Shown: positions 31,021-42,584 of the stretch, one piece after another
Numbering within the stretch: the stretch's first letter is position 1
How the letters are laid out: the number at the start of each line of letters is the position of its first letter
NCBI GenBank assembly: GCA_029782145.1
Contig: JAKOVH010000021.1
Location: 143,050 to 207,049 of the forward strand
Direction of reading: 5' to 3'
DNA: 64,000 nucleotides
DNA from: Actinomycetes bacterium
GTDB lineage: Bacteria > Actinomycetota > Acidimicrobiia > Acidimicrobiales > Acidimicrobilacustridaceae
The notes under the pieces: generated by a model
Database searches by the model: none
Seen by the model: the letters and a program-made list of their open reading frames with translations, nothing else
What the model was told of the DNA's origin: nothing
Made by a program: the position numbers and the translations under genes

Positions 31021-31566
31021 GTGGCCGACGACGCCGCCACCGGAGCGGGCGAGGTGGAGCCGCAGGACGGCCGCGAGGCGGCGGCCCCCGAGCAGCTCCA
31101 CGGCCACGAGGTCACGCGCTCGCACGACCAGGTCGTGCTCCACCCCGCTCGTGAGCAGTACCCCGACCTGCTGAAGGCCCTGCACGACGACGGCTTCCAC
31201 ACCGTCGTCGACCTGACCTGCGTCGACTACCTGTCGCACCCCGGGCGCGCCGGGCTGCCCGCCGGCCTGCACACCGAGCGCTTCGAGGTGGTCGTGAACC
31301 TGATCAACCATCGTCGGCGCGAGCGGGTGCGGCTGCGGATCCAGGTCCCCGAGTCCGACCCGCAGCTCCCCAGCGCCTTCGAGCTCTATCCCGGCACCGA
31401 GGCCATGGAGCGCGAGGCCTACGACATGTTCGGCGTGGCCTTCGCCGGCCACCCCGACCTGACCCGCATCCTCATGCCCGAGGACTGGATCGGCCACCCG
31501 CTGCGCAAGGACTACGACCCCGGTCGCATCCCGGTGCAGTTCAAGGGCGCGCCGGCGAACCGGTGA
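31021..31566 (+). CDS. nuoC: NADH-quinone oxidoreductase subunit C (complex 1)
   Basis: A 181-residue peripheral-arm subunit (30-kDa family). The ~50-residue N-terminal part is acidic and poorly conserved. The core starts with LLKALHDDGFHTVVDLTCVD, and the signature ELYPGTEAMEREAYDMFGV precedes MPEDWIGHPLRKDY, the family's C-terminal hallmark. It starts at GTG 31021, two nt after nuoB. It bridges NuoB and NuoD near the quinone site and has no cofactor. Confidence 0.94.
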   Translation: MADDAATGAGEVEPQDGREAAAPEQLHGHEVTRSHDQVVLHPAREQYPDLLKALHDDGFHTVVDLTCVDYLSHPGRAGLPAGLHTERFEVVVNLINHRRRERVRLRIQVPESDPQLPSAFELYPGTEAMEREAYDMFGVAFAGHPDLTRILMPEDWIGHPLRKDYDPGRIPVQFKGAPANR

Positions 31567-31584
31567 CGAGGTGGTGACCCAGCC

Positions 31585-32925
31585 ATGACGACGACCCACG
31601 ACGAGCTGTCCGCGGCACCGGTGGAGCGCACCTCCGAGGGCGCCCAGGAGCTCACCAGCGCCGACGTCGTCGCCGCGGCCGAGGGCCTGCGCGAGCGGGG
31701 CGCGGTGCTGCGCCTGTCCGAGGCGGACGCCGCCGCCATCGAGCCCGACCAGGTGGCCGCCGACGAGACCATGATCATCAACATGGGGCCGTCGCACCCG
31801 TCGACGCACGGGGTGCTGCGCCTCATGCTCGAGCTGCAGGGTGAGATGGTGCTGCGGTGCAAGCCGATCATCGGCTACCTGCACACCGGCATGGAGCGCA
31901 CCGGCGAGGAGCTCACCTACCTCCAGGGCCCCACCAACGTCACCCGGATGGACTACGCGGCCCCGCTGTTCACCGAGCTGGCGTTCTCGCTCACCGTCGA
32001 GCGCCTCCTCGACATCGAGGTCCCCGAGCGGGCGGTCTGGATCCGCATGCTCATGACGGAGATGAACCGCATCTCGTCGCACCTGCTGTTCATGGCCACC
32101 AACGGCATGGACCTCGGCGCGGTGTCGATGATGCTCTACGGCTGGCGTGAGCGCGAGGAGACCCTGCGGTTCCTGCAGGAGGTCACCGGGCTGCGGATGA
32201 ACCACAACTACATCCGCCCGGGCGGCGTGGCCGCCGACCTCCCCGACGGCTGGCGCGACGGCGTGCTGCGCCTGCTCGACATGCTGCCGCCGCGCCTGCA
32301 GGAGTACGACACGCTGCTCACCCAGCAGCCGATCTGGCGCGAGCGGCTGCAGGGCATCGGCGTCATCACCGCCGAGGAGTGCCTGGCCCTCGGGGTCACC
32401 GGGCCCATCCTGCGCTCGACCGGCTACAGCTGGGACCTGCGGCGCGACATGCCGTACCTGGCCTTCGACCAGGTCGACTTCGACGTGGTGGTGGGCTCCT
32501 ACGGCGACTGCTTCGACCGCTACGCCATCCGGCTCGCCGAGATGCACGAGTCGATGAAGATCATCCGCCAGTGCCTGGAGAACATGCCCAAGGGCGACTA
32601 CCGCATCCAGGACAAGAAGGTCACCCCACCGCCGCGGGCCCGCATCGACGAGTCGATGGAGGCCCTCATCCACCACTTCAAGATCTTCACCGAGGGGTTC
32701 AAGGTGCCCGAAGGGGAGGCCTACGTCGCCGTCGAGTCACCTCGCGGCGAGCTCGGCTGCTACATCGTCAGCGACGGCACCTCCACGCCCTACCGCATGC
32801 ACGTCCGGGCCCCGAGCTTCGTCAACCTGCAGTCCCTGCCCCACCTGATGCACGGCGGCCTCGTCGCCGACGGCGTGGCCATCATCTCCTCGGTCGACCC
32901 GATCCTCGGGGAGGTCGACCGCTGA
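31585..32925 (+). CDS. nuoD: NADH-quinone oxidoreductase subunit D (complex 1)
   Basis: A 446-residue 49-kDa subunit that forms the quinone chamber with NuoB. The core begins at about residue 62 with IINMGPSHPSTHGVLRL, which holds the quinone-binding histidine loop. YLHTGMERTGEELTYLQG, MTEMNRISSHLLFMATNGMD and the C-terminal SSVDPILGEVDR follow. The first ~60 residues are an acidic/alanine-rich extension absent from typical NuoD, and an upstream start cannot explain it. nuoE overlaps the stop by 1 nt. Confidence 0.96.
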   Translation: MTTTHDELSAAPVERTSEGAQELTSADVVAAAEGLRERGAVLRLSEADAAAIEPDQVAADETMIINMGPSHPSTHGVLRLMLELQGEMVLRCKPIIGYLHTGMERTGEELTYLQGPTNVTRMDYAAPLFTELAFSLTVERLLDIEVPERAVWIRMLMTEMNRISSHLLFMATNGMDLGAVSMMLYGWREREETLRFLQEVTGLRMNHNYIRPGGVAADLPDGWRDGVLRLLDMLPPRLQEYDTLLTQQPIWRERLQGIGVITAEECLALGVTGPILRSTGYSWDLRRDMPYLAFDQVDFDVVVGSYGDCFDRYAIRLAEMHESMKIIRQCLENMPKGDYRIQDKKVTPPPRARIDESMEALIHHFKIFTEGFKVPEGEAYVAVESPRGELGCYIVSDGTSTPYRMHVRAPSFVNLQSLPHLMHGGLVADGVAIISSVDPILGEVDR

Positions 32926-33545
32926 TGGCTCGCCTCAGCCCCGACAACGTCACCCTGGCCCTCGAGATCATCGGCCGCTACCCGCGTCCCAAGTCGGCGC
33001 TCATCCCGCTGCTGCACCTCGCCCAGGAGCAGGACGGCCACCTCACCGACGACGCCATGGCCCACATCGCCGAGCTGGTCGGCGTCACCCCCGCCGAGGT
33101 CCTCGGCACGGCGTCGTTCTACGAGATGTTCAAGATGGAGCCGGTCGGGCGCTACGTGGTGAACATCTGCACCAACATCGCCTGCCAGCTGCTCGGGGGC
33201 GAGGAGCTGCTCGAGCACGCCGAGCACCGTCTCGGCGTCCGTCCGGGGCAGACCACCCCCGACGGGCTGTTCACCGTCGAGGACGTCGAGTGCATCGCAG
33301 CGTGCACCGAGGCGCCCTGCCTGCAGGTGAACTACCGGTACTTCCACCGCATCACCCATGACGAGTTCGACCAGCTGGTCGACGACCTCGCCGCCGGCCG
33401 GCGCGACGACATCCCCCCGCACGGCACGCTCGCCCGGGTCCGCCAGCACATCCCACCGGAACGACGGGCCGGGTGCGTGCTCCCCGAGGACACGGCGACG
33501 CCGGTCTGGATCGCGTCGGCCTCGACCGAGGAGGCCGAGGCCTGA
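32925..33545 (+). CDS. nuoE: NADH-quinone oxidoreductase subunit E (complex 1)
   Basis: A 206-residue 24-kDa subunit of the NADH module. A thioredoxin-like domain binds the [2Fe-2S] cluster N1a through Cys82, Cys87, Cys123 and Cys127 (ICTNIACQLLGG, DVECIAACTEAPC). The N-terminal helical bundle (RYPRPKSALIPLLHLAQEQ) is conserved. A ~45-residue C-terminal tail extends past the fold. Both junctions (nuoD/E and nuoE/F) are TGATG overlaps. The second nuo operon has no counterpart. Confidence 0.95.
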   Translation: MARLSPDNVTLALEIIGRYPRPKSALIPLLHLAQEQDGHLTDDAMAHIAELVGVTPAEVLGTASFYEMFKMEPVGRYVVNICTNIACQLLGGEELLEHAEHRLGVRPGQTTPDGLFTVEDVECIAACTEAPCLQVNYRYFHRITHDEFDQLVDDLAAGRRDDIPPHGTLARVRQHIPPERRAGCVLPEDTATPVWIASASTEEAEA

Positions 33546-34888
33546 TGGCCATCACCGACGCCCCGAAGATCATCACCAGCCGCCTCGGCTACGACGACAG
33601 CCACACCATCAACCGCTACGTCGCCACCGGCGGGTACCAGGCGCTGCGCAAGGCCCTCACCATGTCGCCCGCCGCGGTGGCCGAACAGGTCAAGGCGGCC
33701 AGCCTGCTCGGCCGGGGAGGCGCCGGCTTCCCCGCGGGGGTCAAGTGGGGCCTGGCGCCGGCGGACGTGTGGCCGCGCTACCTCGTCGTCAACGGCGACG
33801 AGAGCGAGCCGGGCACCTACAAGGACCGCATCCTGATGGAGCGCGATCCGCACCAGCTCATCGAAGGAGTGCTGCTCGCCTGCTACGCCATCGGGGCCGG
33901 CCAGGCGTTCCTCTACGTGCGCGGCGAGATGGCCCTCGCCCAGGAGCGCATCGCCGAGGCCCTCAACGACGCCTACCAGGCCGGCTACGTCGGCAAGGGC
34001 ATCCTCGGCACGGACTACTCCATCGACGTCGTGCTCACCTGGGGCGCCGGCGCCTACATCGTGGGCGAGGAGACCGCCCTCATCGAGAGCCTCGAGGGCA
34101 ATCGGGGCATGCCCCGCCTCAAGCCGCCGTTCTTCCCGGCGGCCAAGGGCCTCTACATGCAGCCCACCATCGTCAACAACGTCGAGACGCTGTCGAACCT
34201 CCCGTGGATCGTCGCCAACGGCGGAGAGGCGTTCGCCGCCCTCGGCGCCGAGGGCTCCAAGGGCACCCGCATGTTCGCCGTCTCCGGGCACGTGCGGAAC
34301 CCCGGCGTGTTCGAGGTCGAGTACGGCGTCACCACGTTCCGCGACCTCATCTACGCCCCGGTCTACGCCGGCGGCATCCGCGGCGACCACCAGCTCAAGG
34401 CGTTCATCCCCGGCGGCGGCTCGGCCCCGTGGTTCTTCGAGGAGCACCTCGACCTGCCGCTCGAGAAGGTCACCGTCGACAAGGCCGGCTCCATGCTCGG
34501 CTCGGGGGCCATCGTCGTCATGGACGACACCACCGATGCGGTGAAGGCCTGCCTGCGCCTGGTGCGCTTCTACGCCCGCGAGTCGTGCGGCAAGTGCACC
34601 CCCTGCCGCGAAGGCACCACCTGGCTCGAGCGCATCCTCCAGCGCATCCTCGACGGCCACGGCCGCCCGAGCGACCTCGAGTTGCTGCTCGACGTGTCCG
34701 ACAACATCTCGCCGGGCCTCACCTGGCCGCCCAAGCAGACCACCATCTGCCCGCTCGGCCCGTCGGCCACCGCGCCCATCGCCTCGGCCCTGGGCCGCTT
34801 CCGCGACGAGTTCGAGGCCCGCATCACCGTGGCCGAGCAGGCCCGCACCTCCGTGCCCGTCGAGTTGAAGGCCCCCTCTCATGCCTGA
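33545..34888 (+). CDS. nuoF: NADH-quinone oxidoreductase subunit F (complex 1)
   Basis: A 447-residue 51-kDa subunit that oxidises NADH with FMN and reduces cluster N3. The nucleotide loop is GRGGAGFPAG (56-65). NGDESEPGTYKDR and GAGAYIVGEETALIESLEG line the FMN/NADH site. ESCGKCTPCREGT (about 343-355) plus a later cysteine (TTICPLG) hold the [4Fe-4S] cluster. It overlaps nuoG by 8 nt. It is the only NADH-oxidising subunit in the window, so the second complex either shares it or uses another donor. Confidence 0.96.
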   Translation: MAITDAPKIITSRLGYDDSHTINRYVATGGYQALRKALTMSPAAVAEQVKAASLLGRGGAGFPAGVKWGLAPADVWPRYLVVNGDESEPGTYKDRILMERDPHQLIEGVLLACYAIGAGQAFLYVRGEMALAQERIAEALNDAYQAGYVGKGILGTDYSIDVVLTWGAGAYIVGEETALIESLEGNRGMPRLKPPFFPAAKGLYMQPTIVNNVETLSNLPWIVANGGEAFAALGAEGSKGTRMFAVSGHVRNPGVFEVEYGVTTFRDLIYAPVYAGGIRGDHQLKAFIPGGGSAPWFFEEHLDLPLEKVTVDKAGSMLGSGAIVVMDDTTDAVKACLRLVRFYARESCGKCTPCREGTTWLERILQRILDGHGRPSDLELLLDVSDNISPGLTWPPKQTTICPLGPSATAPIASALGRFRDEFEARITVAEQARTSVPVELKAPSHA

Positions 34889-37613
34889 GCCCGAGGCCCC
34901 TGCCGCCGACGGCGTCGTCGTCGAGATCAACGGCCGCGAGGTCGTCGCCCGCAAGGGCGAGCTGCTCATCGACGCCGCCGAGCGAGCCGGCACCTACATC
35001 CCGCGGTTCTGCTACCACGAGCGCATGCGGCCGGTGGGCATGTGCCGCATGTGCCTGGTCGAGGTCGACACCGGTCGGGGTCCCGCCCTCCAGCCGAGCT
35101 GCATGATCGAGTGCAGCCCCGGCATGAAGGTCGACACCGAGTCCGAGGTCACCAAGAAGGCCCAGGACGGCGTCCTCGAGTTCCTCCTCATCAACCACCC
35201 GCTCGACTGCCCGGTCTGCGACAAGGGCGGCGAGTGCCCGCTGCAGGACCAGACCATGGCCTACGGGCCGGGGGAGAGCCGCTTCGTCGAGGAGAAGCGG
35301 CACAAGGAGAAGCCGATCCCGATCAGCGACCTCGTGCTGCTCGACCGGGAGCGCTGCATCCTCTGCGACCGCTGCACGCGGTTCGCCAAGGAGGTGGCCG
35401 GCGACCCCCTCATCCACTTCATCCACCGGGGCAACGACACCGAGGTCAACACCTTCCCCGACGAGCCGTTCGCGTCGTACTTCAGCGGCAACACGGTGCA
35501 GATCTGCCCGGTGGGTGCGCTGACCGCGTCGACCTACCGGTTCAAGGCCCGGCCCTGGGACCTCGAGACCACCGAGTCCACGTGCCAGCAGTGCTCGGTG
35601 GGGTGCCGCATCTCGATCGACTCCTCCCGTGACCAGGTCCAGCGCTACGCCGGCGTCGACATCGACCCGGTCAACTGGGGCTGGCTGTGCGACAAGGGCC
35701 GCTTCTCCCACGAGTCGGTCACCGCCGAGGCGCGCCTCGGCGAGCCGCTGGTGCGCCAGGGCGACGAGCTGGTGCCGACCCGCTGGGCCGACGCCCTGGG
35801 TCGGGCGGCCGACGCCCTGCGCGGTGCCTCCTCGCCCGAGGCCATCGGTGTCATCGGCGGCGCCCGGCTCACCAACGAGGACGCCTACGCCTGGGCCAAG
35901 CTGGCCAAGGGCGTGCTCGGCACCGACAACGTCGACGCCCAGCTCGGCGACGGCCTGCCCGCCGAGGTCGTGCTGGGCCTGCCCCGGGCCACCATCGACC
36001 AGGTCTGCGAGCCCGGGGGCACCGTCGTGCTGCTCGGCCCCGACGTCAAGGAGGAGCTGCCCGTCCTGTTCCTGCGGCTCCGCCACGCCGTCGTCTCCGA
36101 CGGCGTCACCCTCGTGGAGGTGTCGCCCCGCACCACCGGCCTCACCGGGTTGGCCGCGGCGTCGCTCCAACCCCGACCGGGCGAGGCGGGCGAGCTGGTG
36201 CGGGCCCTGGTGGCCGGCTCCGACGCCGAGCGCGACGTCGCCGGCCTGCCGGCCGAGGCGGTGAACGCGGCCCGGCGCCTCCTGGCGGGCAGCCGTGGCC
36301 CGCTCACCGTCGTGCTCGGGCGCCCCTCGGTCGCCGAGTCGGCCACTGCCGTGGTCGACGCCGCCACCGCGCTGCTCGCCGCCCGCCCGGACACGACGTT
36401 CCTCCCGGCCCTGCGCCGGGCGAACGTCCACGGCGCTCTCGACATGGGCCTCGCCCCGGGGCTGCTGCCCGGACGGGTCGGCCTCGACGAGGGCCGCGAC
36501 TGCTTCGCCGGCTCATGGCCGTCGGTGCCGGCGTCGCGAGGGCTCGACACCGAGGGCATCCTGCGCGCCGCCGCTGACGGCCACATCGACGTGCTGGTGC
36601 TGCTCGGCGCCGACCCGCTCGCCGACTTCCCCGACCACGACCTCGCCGAGCGCGCCCTGGCCGGGGCCCGCGCCGTGATCGCCGTCGAGACGCTCCCGAA
36701 CGCCTCCACCCGGCGGGCCGACGTCGTGCTCGCCGCGGCCGGCTTCGCCGAGAAGGCCGGCACCACGACCAACCTCGAGGGCCGGGTCAGCTCGCTGTCG
36801 CAGCGGGTCACCCCGCCGGGCACCGCTCGGGCCGACTGGATGCTCGCCGCCGAGCTGGCCGCCCGGTTGGGGGCCGACCTCGGCGTGCTCGACGCCGAGG
36901 AGATCCTCGCCGAGATCGGCCGGGTCGCCCCGTCGCACCTGGGCCTCGACCTCGCCGTGGTCGCCGGTTCGCCCGACGGCGTGCTCGTGCCCCTCGGCCA
37001 GCCCGAAGCCGGGCCCTCCTCGAGCGGCGACGCGCCGGAGGGCCAGCGCGGCGCCGCGGCCGACGCCGCCGCAGTCCGGTCCGACGCAGCCGACGACACC
37101 ACCACCGAAGAGGCCGAAGCGGCGGCCGCGGCCGCCGCCGAGGGCGCGGCCACCGCCGAAGCCCAGGCCGGGGCCGCCGACGGCGCCGCCGCGGGAGGCG
37201 ACGACGCCGTGCCCGACGAGCCGCTCAGCGCCCCGCGGCCCGAGCTGGTCGCCTTCGTCGCCGGCGCACCGGGGTCGGCCCCGCCGCTCGACGCCTACGC
37301 CTTCCGGCTCGTCGCCACCCGCAAGCTCTACGACCAGGGCACCACGGTGCAGGCCAGCGCCCACCTGGCCGGCCTGGCGCCGGGCACGGCGGCCCGGGTC
37401 CACCCCGCCGACGCCGACCGCCTCGGGGTGTCGGCGGGCGAGCGGGTGGTCCTGCGGTCCGCCCGCATGTCGATCACCGTGCCGGTCGAGCTCGACCCCG
37501 GCGTGCCGCGCGGGGCGGTCGCCCTGGTCACCAACCAGCGCGACGTGCGGGTCGGCGACCTGATCGCCGTCGACGGCCCGGTCACCGAGCTGCGCATCGA
37601 GACAGCCTCGTGA
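34881..37613 (+). CDS. nuoG: NADH-quinone oxidoreductase subunit G (complex 1)
   Basis: A 910-residue 75-kDa subunit. The N-terminal [2Fe-2S] domain has Cys44, Cys55, Cys58 and Cys74. The His-Cys3 cluster is His106, Cys110, Cys113 and Cys119 (INHPLDCPVCDKGGEC). The next [4Fe-4S] is CILCDRCTRF plus CPVGALT. An extra N7-type site follows (CQQCSVGCRI and CDKGRF). The rest is a molybdopterin-oxidoreductase-like domain. An Ala/Glu-rich low-complexity insert (about 715-785) separates a C-terminal beta-barrel domain. It is longer than most NuoG proteins for that reason. A 120-nt gap to nuoH follows in which I see no gene. Confidence 0.95.
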   Translation: MPEPEAPAADGVVVEINGREVVARKGELLIDAAERAGTYIPRFCYHERMRPVGMCRMCLVEVDTGRGPALQPSCMIECSPGMKVDTESEVTKKAQDGVLEFLLINHPLDCPVCDKGGECPLQDQTMAYGPGESRFVEEKRHKEKPIPISDLVLLDRERCILCDRCTRFAKEVAGDPLIHFIHRGNDTEVNTFPDEPFASYFSGNTVQICPVGALTASTYRFKARPWDLETTESTCQQCSVGCRISIDSSRDQVQRYAGVDIDPVNWGWLCDKGRFSHESVTAEARLGEPLVRQGDELVPTRWADALGRAADALRGASSPEAIGVIGGARLTNEDAYAWAKLAKGVLGTDNVDAQLGDGLPAEVVLGLPRATIDQVCEPGGTVVLLGPDVKEELPVLFLRLRHAVVSDGVTLVEVSPRTTGLTGLAAASLQPRPGEAGELVRALVAGSDAERDVAGLPAEAVNAARRLLAGSRGPLTVVLGRPSVAESATAVVDAATALLAARPDTTFLPALRRANVHGALDMGLAPGLLPGRVGLDEGRDCFAGSWPSVPASRGLDTEGILRAAADGHIDVLVLLGADPLADFPDHDLAERALAGARAVIAVETLPNASTRRADVVLAAAGFAEKAGTTTNLEGRVSSLSQRVTPPGTARADWMLAAELAARLGADLGVLDAEEILAEIGRVAPSHLGLDLAVVAGSPDGVLVPLGQPEAGPSSSGDAPEGQRGAAADAAAVRSDAADDTTTEEAEAAAAAAAEGAATAEAQAGAADGAAAGGDDAVPDEPLSAPRPELVAFVAGAPGSAPPLDAYAFRLVATRKLYDQGTTVQASAHLAGLAPGTAARVHPADADRLGVSAGERVVLRSARMSITVPVELDPGVPRGAVALVTNQRDVRVGDLIAVDGPVTELRIETAS

Positions 37614-37733
37614 CGCCCGTGCATCCCGCGAGCTTGCGTCGCCGACCCCCGGTGCGGTGGGCTTGGCCGTCGCGGACGGCGCCGGGCGGCGCGCCGGCCC
37701 GCACCCTTACCGCTCGATCCGGAGGCGACGACG

Positions 37734-38942
37734 ATGCTCGGAGGTGACCCGCTCCTGTCGGGCGACATCGACTTGGCCGTCGTGCTGATCGTGCTGCTCA
37801 AGGTCGTGGTGGTCTTCGCCCTGCTGCTCGTCGCCACCATGTTCATGATCTGGTGGGAGCGCAAGATCATCGGCGACCTCCAGAACCGCATCGGGCCCAA
37901 CACCGCCGGCCCGTTCGGTTTGTTCCAGACCTTCGCCGACGGCGTGAAGTTCTTCTTCAAGGAGGACCTGCTCCCCGACCGGGCCCAGCGGCGGGTCTTC
38001 ATCCTCGCCCCGCTGCTCACCGTGGTGCCCGCCTTCTTGTTGTTCTGCATCGTGCCCTTCGGCGGCGACTTCGCCAACGGCGCCAACGGCACGGTCGAGC
38101 TGTTCGGCCACGAGACCTACCTGCAGCTCGCCGACCCGCCCGTCGGCATCCTCTTCGCGCTGGCCATGTCCTCGGTCGCCGTGTACGGCGTGATGCTCGC
38201 CGGCTGGTCGTCGGGCTCGAAGTACCCGCTGCTCGGCTCGGTGCGGGCGTCGGCCCAGATGGTGTCCTACGAGGCCGCCCTCGGCCTGTCGGTGTGCGCC
38301 GTGGTGCTCACCACCGGCACGCTCAGCACCCACGGCATGGTCGTGCACCAGGCCGGCGACGGCTGGGGCAGCTTCATCCCCAACTGGAACCTGCTGGCGG
38401 CCGGCATCGTGCCGTTCGTGGTCTTCCTGATCGCCAGCCAGGCCGAGCTCAACCGCCCGCCGTTCGACCTCGTCGAAGCCGAGCAGGAGCTCGTCGGCGG
38501 CTACCACACCGAGTACAGCTCGATCCGCTTCGCGCTGTTCTTCGTGGCCGAGTTCATGAACTCGGTGACGATGGGCGCCATCATCGTCACCCTCTTCCTC
38601 GGCGGCCCGGCCGGCCCGGCGCCCTGGGGCCCGGGTTGGCTGTGGGGCGTCGGCTGGTTCCTGCTGAAGCTGCTGGTGTTCCTCTTCGTCTTCGTGTGGA
38701 TCCGGGGCACGCTGCCCCGCGTCCGCTACGACCAGCTGATGGACCTGGGCTGGAAGGTCCTCATCCCGATCTCCCTCGGCTGGCTGCTCGTGCTGGCCAC
38801 CTTCCACGTCGCCCGCGACCAGCACTGGAACGGTGTCGTCGTGGCCCTCGTCGGGGCCGCCATCGGGCTGACCTTCTTCGGCCTGCTGCGCTTCGCCATC
38901 GCCACGTCCAAGGCCCGGCGCCTGGAAGGGGTGGTCGACTGA
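37734..38942 (+). CDS. nuoH: NADH-quinone oxidoreductase subunit H (complex 1)
   Basis: A 402-residue, eight-helix membrane subunit that links the quinone chamber to the proton-pumping arm. WWERKIIGDLQNRIGPNTAG is the N-terminal signature. FADGVKFFFKEDLLPD, QAELNRPPFDLVEAEQELV (the acidic quinone-site loop) and WIRGTLPRVRYDQLMDLGWK are the other family blocks. The C-terminal ~50 residues are an additional hydrophobic tail. ATG 37734 follows a CCGGAGG site. It overlaps nuoI by 1 nt. Confidence 0.96.
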   Translation: MLGGDPLLSGDIDLAVVLIVLLKVVVVFALLLVATMFMIWWERKIIGDLQNRIGPNTAGPFGLFQTFADGVKFFFKEDLLPDRAQRRVFILAPLLTVVPAFLLFCIVPFGGDFANGANGTVELFGHETYLQLADPPVGILFALAMSSVAVYGVMLAGWSSGSKYPLLGSVRASAQMVSYEAALGLSVCAVVLTTGTLSTHGMVVHQAGDGWGSFIPNWNLLAAGIVPFVVFLIASQAELNRPPFDLVEAEQELVGGYHTEYSSIRFALFFVAEFMNSVTMGAIIVTLFLGGPAGPAPWGPGWLWGVGWFLLKLLVFLFVFVWIRGTLPRVRYDQLMDLGWKVLIPISLGWLLVLATFHVARDQHWNGVVVALVGAAIGLTFFGLLRFAIATSKARRLEGVVD

Positions 38943-39628
38943 TGGGCTACCTCGGAGGCTTCCTCGTCAGCCTGCGCCAGATCGGGCGCAAGCAGCGGGT
39001 CACCACGCAGTACCCGCAGGAGAAGGCGCCCAAGCCGGTGCGGGTGCACGGCCGCCACGTCCTCAACCGCTACGAGGACGGCATGGAGAAGTGCATCGGC
39101 TGCGAGCTGTGCGCCGGCGTGTGCCCCGCTCGGTGCATCTACGTGAGGGGGGCCGACAACCCGCCGGACGACCCCGTCAGCCCCGGTGAGCGCTACGGCT
39201 TCATCTACGAGATCAACTACCTGCGGTGCATCCACTGCGACCTGTGCGTGGAGGCGTGCCCCACGGAGGCGATCACCGAGTCGAAGATGTTCGAGTTCTC
39301 CTTCACCAACCGGGCCGACGCCATCTACACCAAGGCCGAGCTCGTGGTCGGCGACGACGGGATGCCCCAGAAGCTGCCCTGGGAGGACTGGCGCCCGGGT
39401 GAGGACGAGATGACCTCGGCCTGGATGCGGGCCACCGCCCCCTCCGGCGACGCCCGCTTCGAGGGCGTCGTGGGCTGGTCGGGCGAGCTCGGCTACGGCG
39501 TGCGGGCCCCCGAGGCCGGCCAGGACGGCAAGGACGCCGTGGCGACGCCCCCCGCCATGCTCGACGACCACGGTCACGGCGACCACGACGAGCACGGCCA
39601 CGACGAGCACGGGCACGGAGGCCACTGA
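38942..39628 (+). CDS. nuoI: NADH-quinone oxidoreductase subunit I (complex 1), with histidine-rich tail
   Basis: A 228-residue ferredoxin-like subunit carrying clusters N6a and N6b. Ligands are Cys51, Cys54, Cys57 and Cys61 (CIGCELCAGVCPARC) and Cys96, Cys99, Cys102 and Cys106 (CIHCDLCVEACPTEA). After the normal fold (to about 160) it continues with ~70 extra residues. The last ~20 (about 208-228) are almost entirely His, Asp, Glu and Gly (HGHGDHDEHGHDEHGHGGH), which could bind Zn2+ or Ni2+. NuoI of the second operon lacks this tail. nuoJ starts 2 nt later. Confidence 0.94.
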   Translation: MGYLGGFLVSLRQIGRKQRVTTQYPQEKAPKPVRVHGRHVLNRYEDGMEKCIGCELCAGVCPARCIYVRGADNPPDDPVSPGERYGFIYEINYLRCIHCDLCVEACPTEAITESKMFEFSFTNRADAIYTKAELVVGDDGMPQKLPWEDWRPGEDEMTSAWMRATAPSGDARFEGVVGWSGELGYGVRAPEAGQDGKDAVATPPAMLDDHGHGDHDEHGHDEHGHGGH

Positions 39629-39630
39629 CC

Positions 39631-40233
39631 ATGGAGACCGCCGTCTTCGCCGTGTGCGCCGTGATCGTCATCCTCGGCGGCCTGGGCGTGATCTTCTCCC
39701 GCAACCCCGTGCACTCGGCCCTGAGCCTGGTGGCCACGCTGTTCGCCATCGCCGTGCTGTTCTTGAACCTCGGCGCCCAGCTCCTCGCCGCCGTGCAGGT
39801 CATCGTCTACACGGGCGCCATCGTGGTGCTGATCCTGTTCGTCATGATGCTGCTCGGCGTCGACACCGACGAGGACCTCGACGTCGAGCCGCTCGTGGGC
39901 CAGCGCGCCTTCGCCGCCATCATCGCCCTCGGGGTGGTGGGCGCCGTGCTCGCCGTGCTCATCGTGGGCGGCCACGACGCCGTCACCGGGGCCCGGTCGG
40001 TCACCGCGGCCGTGGCGGACGGCTACGAGAACGTCTACCAGCTGGGTCGCCAGCTGTTCACCACCTACGTGTTCGCGCTGGAGGTCACCGCCGGCCTGCT
40101 CACCATCGCCGTGGTGGGCGCGGTGGTGCTGTCCCACCGGCCCAAGGACCTCCAGCCGCTGCCGGAGCCCGAGTCGATGACCGAGCAGGGTGACGAGCCC
40201 CTCACCGTCACCACCGAGGAGGGCGGGCACTGA
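39631..40233 (+). CDS. nuoJ: NADH-quinone oxidoreductase subunit J (complex 1)
   Basis: A 200-residue membrane subunit with five helices, the first at 3-22. FSRNPVHSALSLVATLFAIA and VQVIVYTGAIVVLILFVMMLL (helix 3, which changes shape during turnover in complex I) are diagnostic. The C-terminal ~30 residues are hydrophilic. The stop overlaps the nuoK start by 1 nt. Confidence 0.95.
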   Translation: METAVFAVCAVIVILGGLGVIFSRNPVHSALSLVATLFAIAVLFLNLGAQLLAAVQVIVYTGAIVVLILFVMMLLGVDTDEDLDVEPLVGQRAFAAIIALGVVGAVLAVLIVGGHDAVTGARSVTAAVADGYENVYQLGRQLFTTYVFALEVTAGLLTIAVVGAVVLSHRPKDLQPLPEPESMTEQGDEPLTVTTEEGGH

Positions 40234-40544
40234 TGGACACCTCGAACCTCGACATCGCCTACCTCGCGCTGTCGGCGATCCTCTTCGGCCTCGGCGGGTT
40301 CGGGCTGCTGGTGCGGCGCAACCCGCTGGTGATGATCATGTGCGTCGAGCTGATGCTCAACGCCGTGAACCTCACCTTCGTCACCTTCGGTCGGATGCTC
40401 GACGACATCTCCGGCCAGGTCATCGTGTTCTTCGTGCTCGTGGTGGCCGCCGCCGAGGTGGTGGTCGGCCTGGGGCTGGTGGTGGCCATGGCCCGCCGCC
40501 GACCAGGCGCCACCGCCGACGACCTCCGGCTCCTCAGGGGATAG
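40233..40544 (+). CDS. nuoK: NADH-quinone oxidoreductase subunit K (complex 1)
   Basis: A 103-residue, three-helix subunit related to MrpC. Two membrane glutamates essential for proton transfer are visible: one in IMCVELMLNAVNLTFV (helix 2) and one in VAAAEVVVGLGL (helix 3). Length is normal. nuoL follows after 9 nt. Confidence 0.96.
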   Translation: MDTSNLDIAYLALSAILFGLGGFGLLVRRNPLVMIMCVELMLNAVNLTFVTFGRMLDDISGQVIVFFVLVVAAAEVVVGLGLVVAMARRRPGATADDLRLLRG

Positions 40545-40553
40545 CGCGCAACC

Positions 40554-42583
<2,030 letters not shown>

Positions 42584-42584
<1 letters not shown>

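Noticed and set aside
37614..37733. Possible hidden gene or internal promoter between nuoG and nuoH
   Set aside because: The 120-nt gap has no start codon with an open frame and coding character on either strand and no convincing -10/-35 pair. Only the GGAGG site of nuoH is clear.
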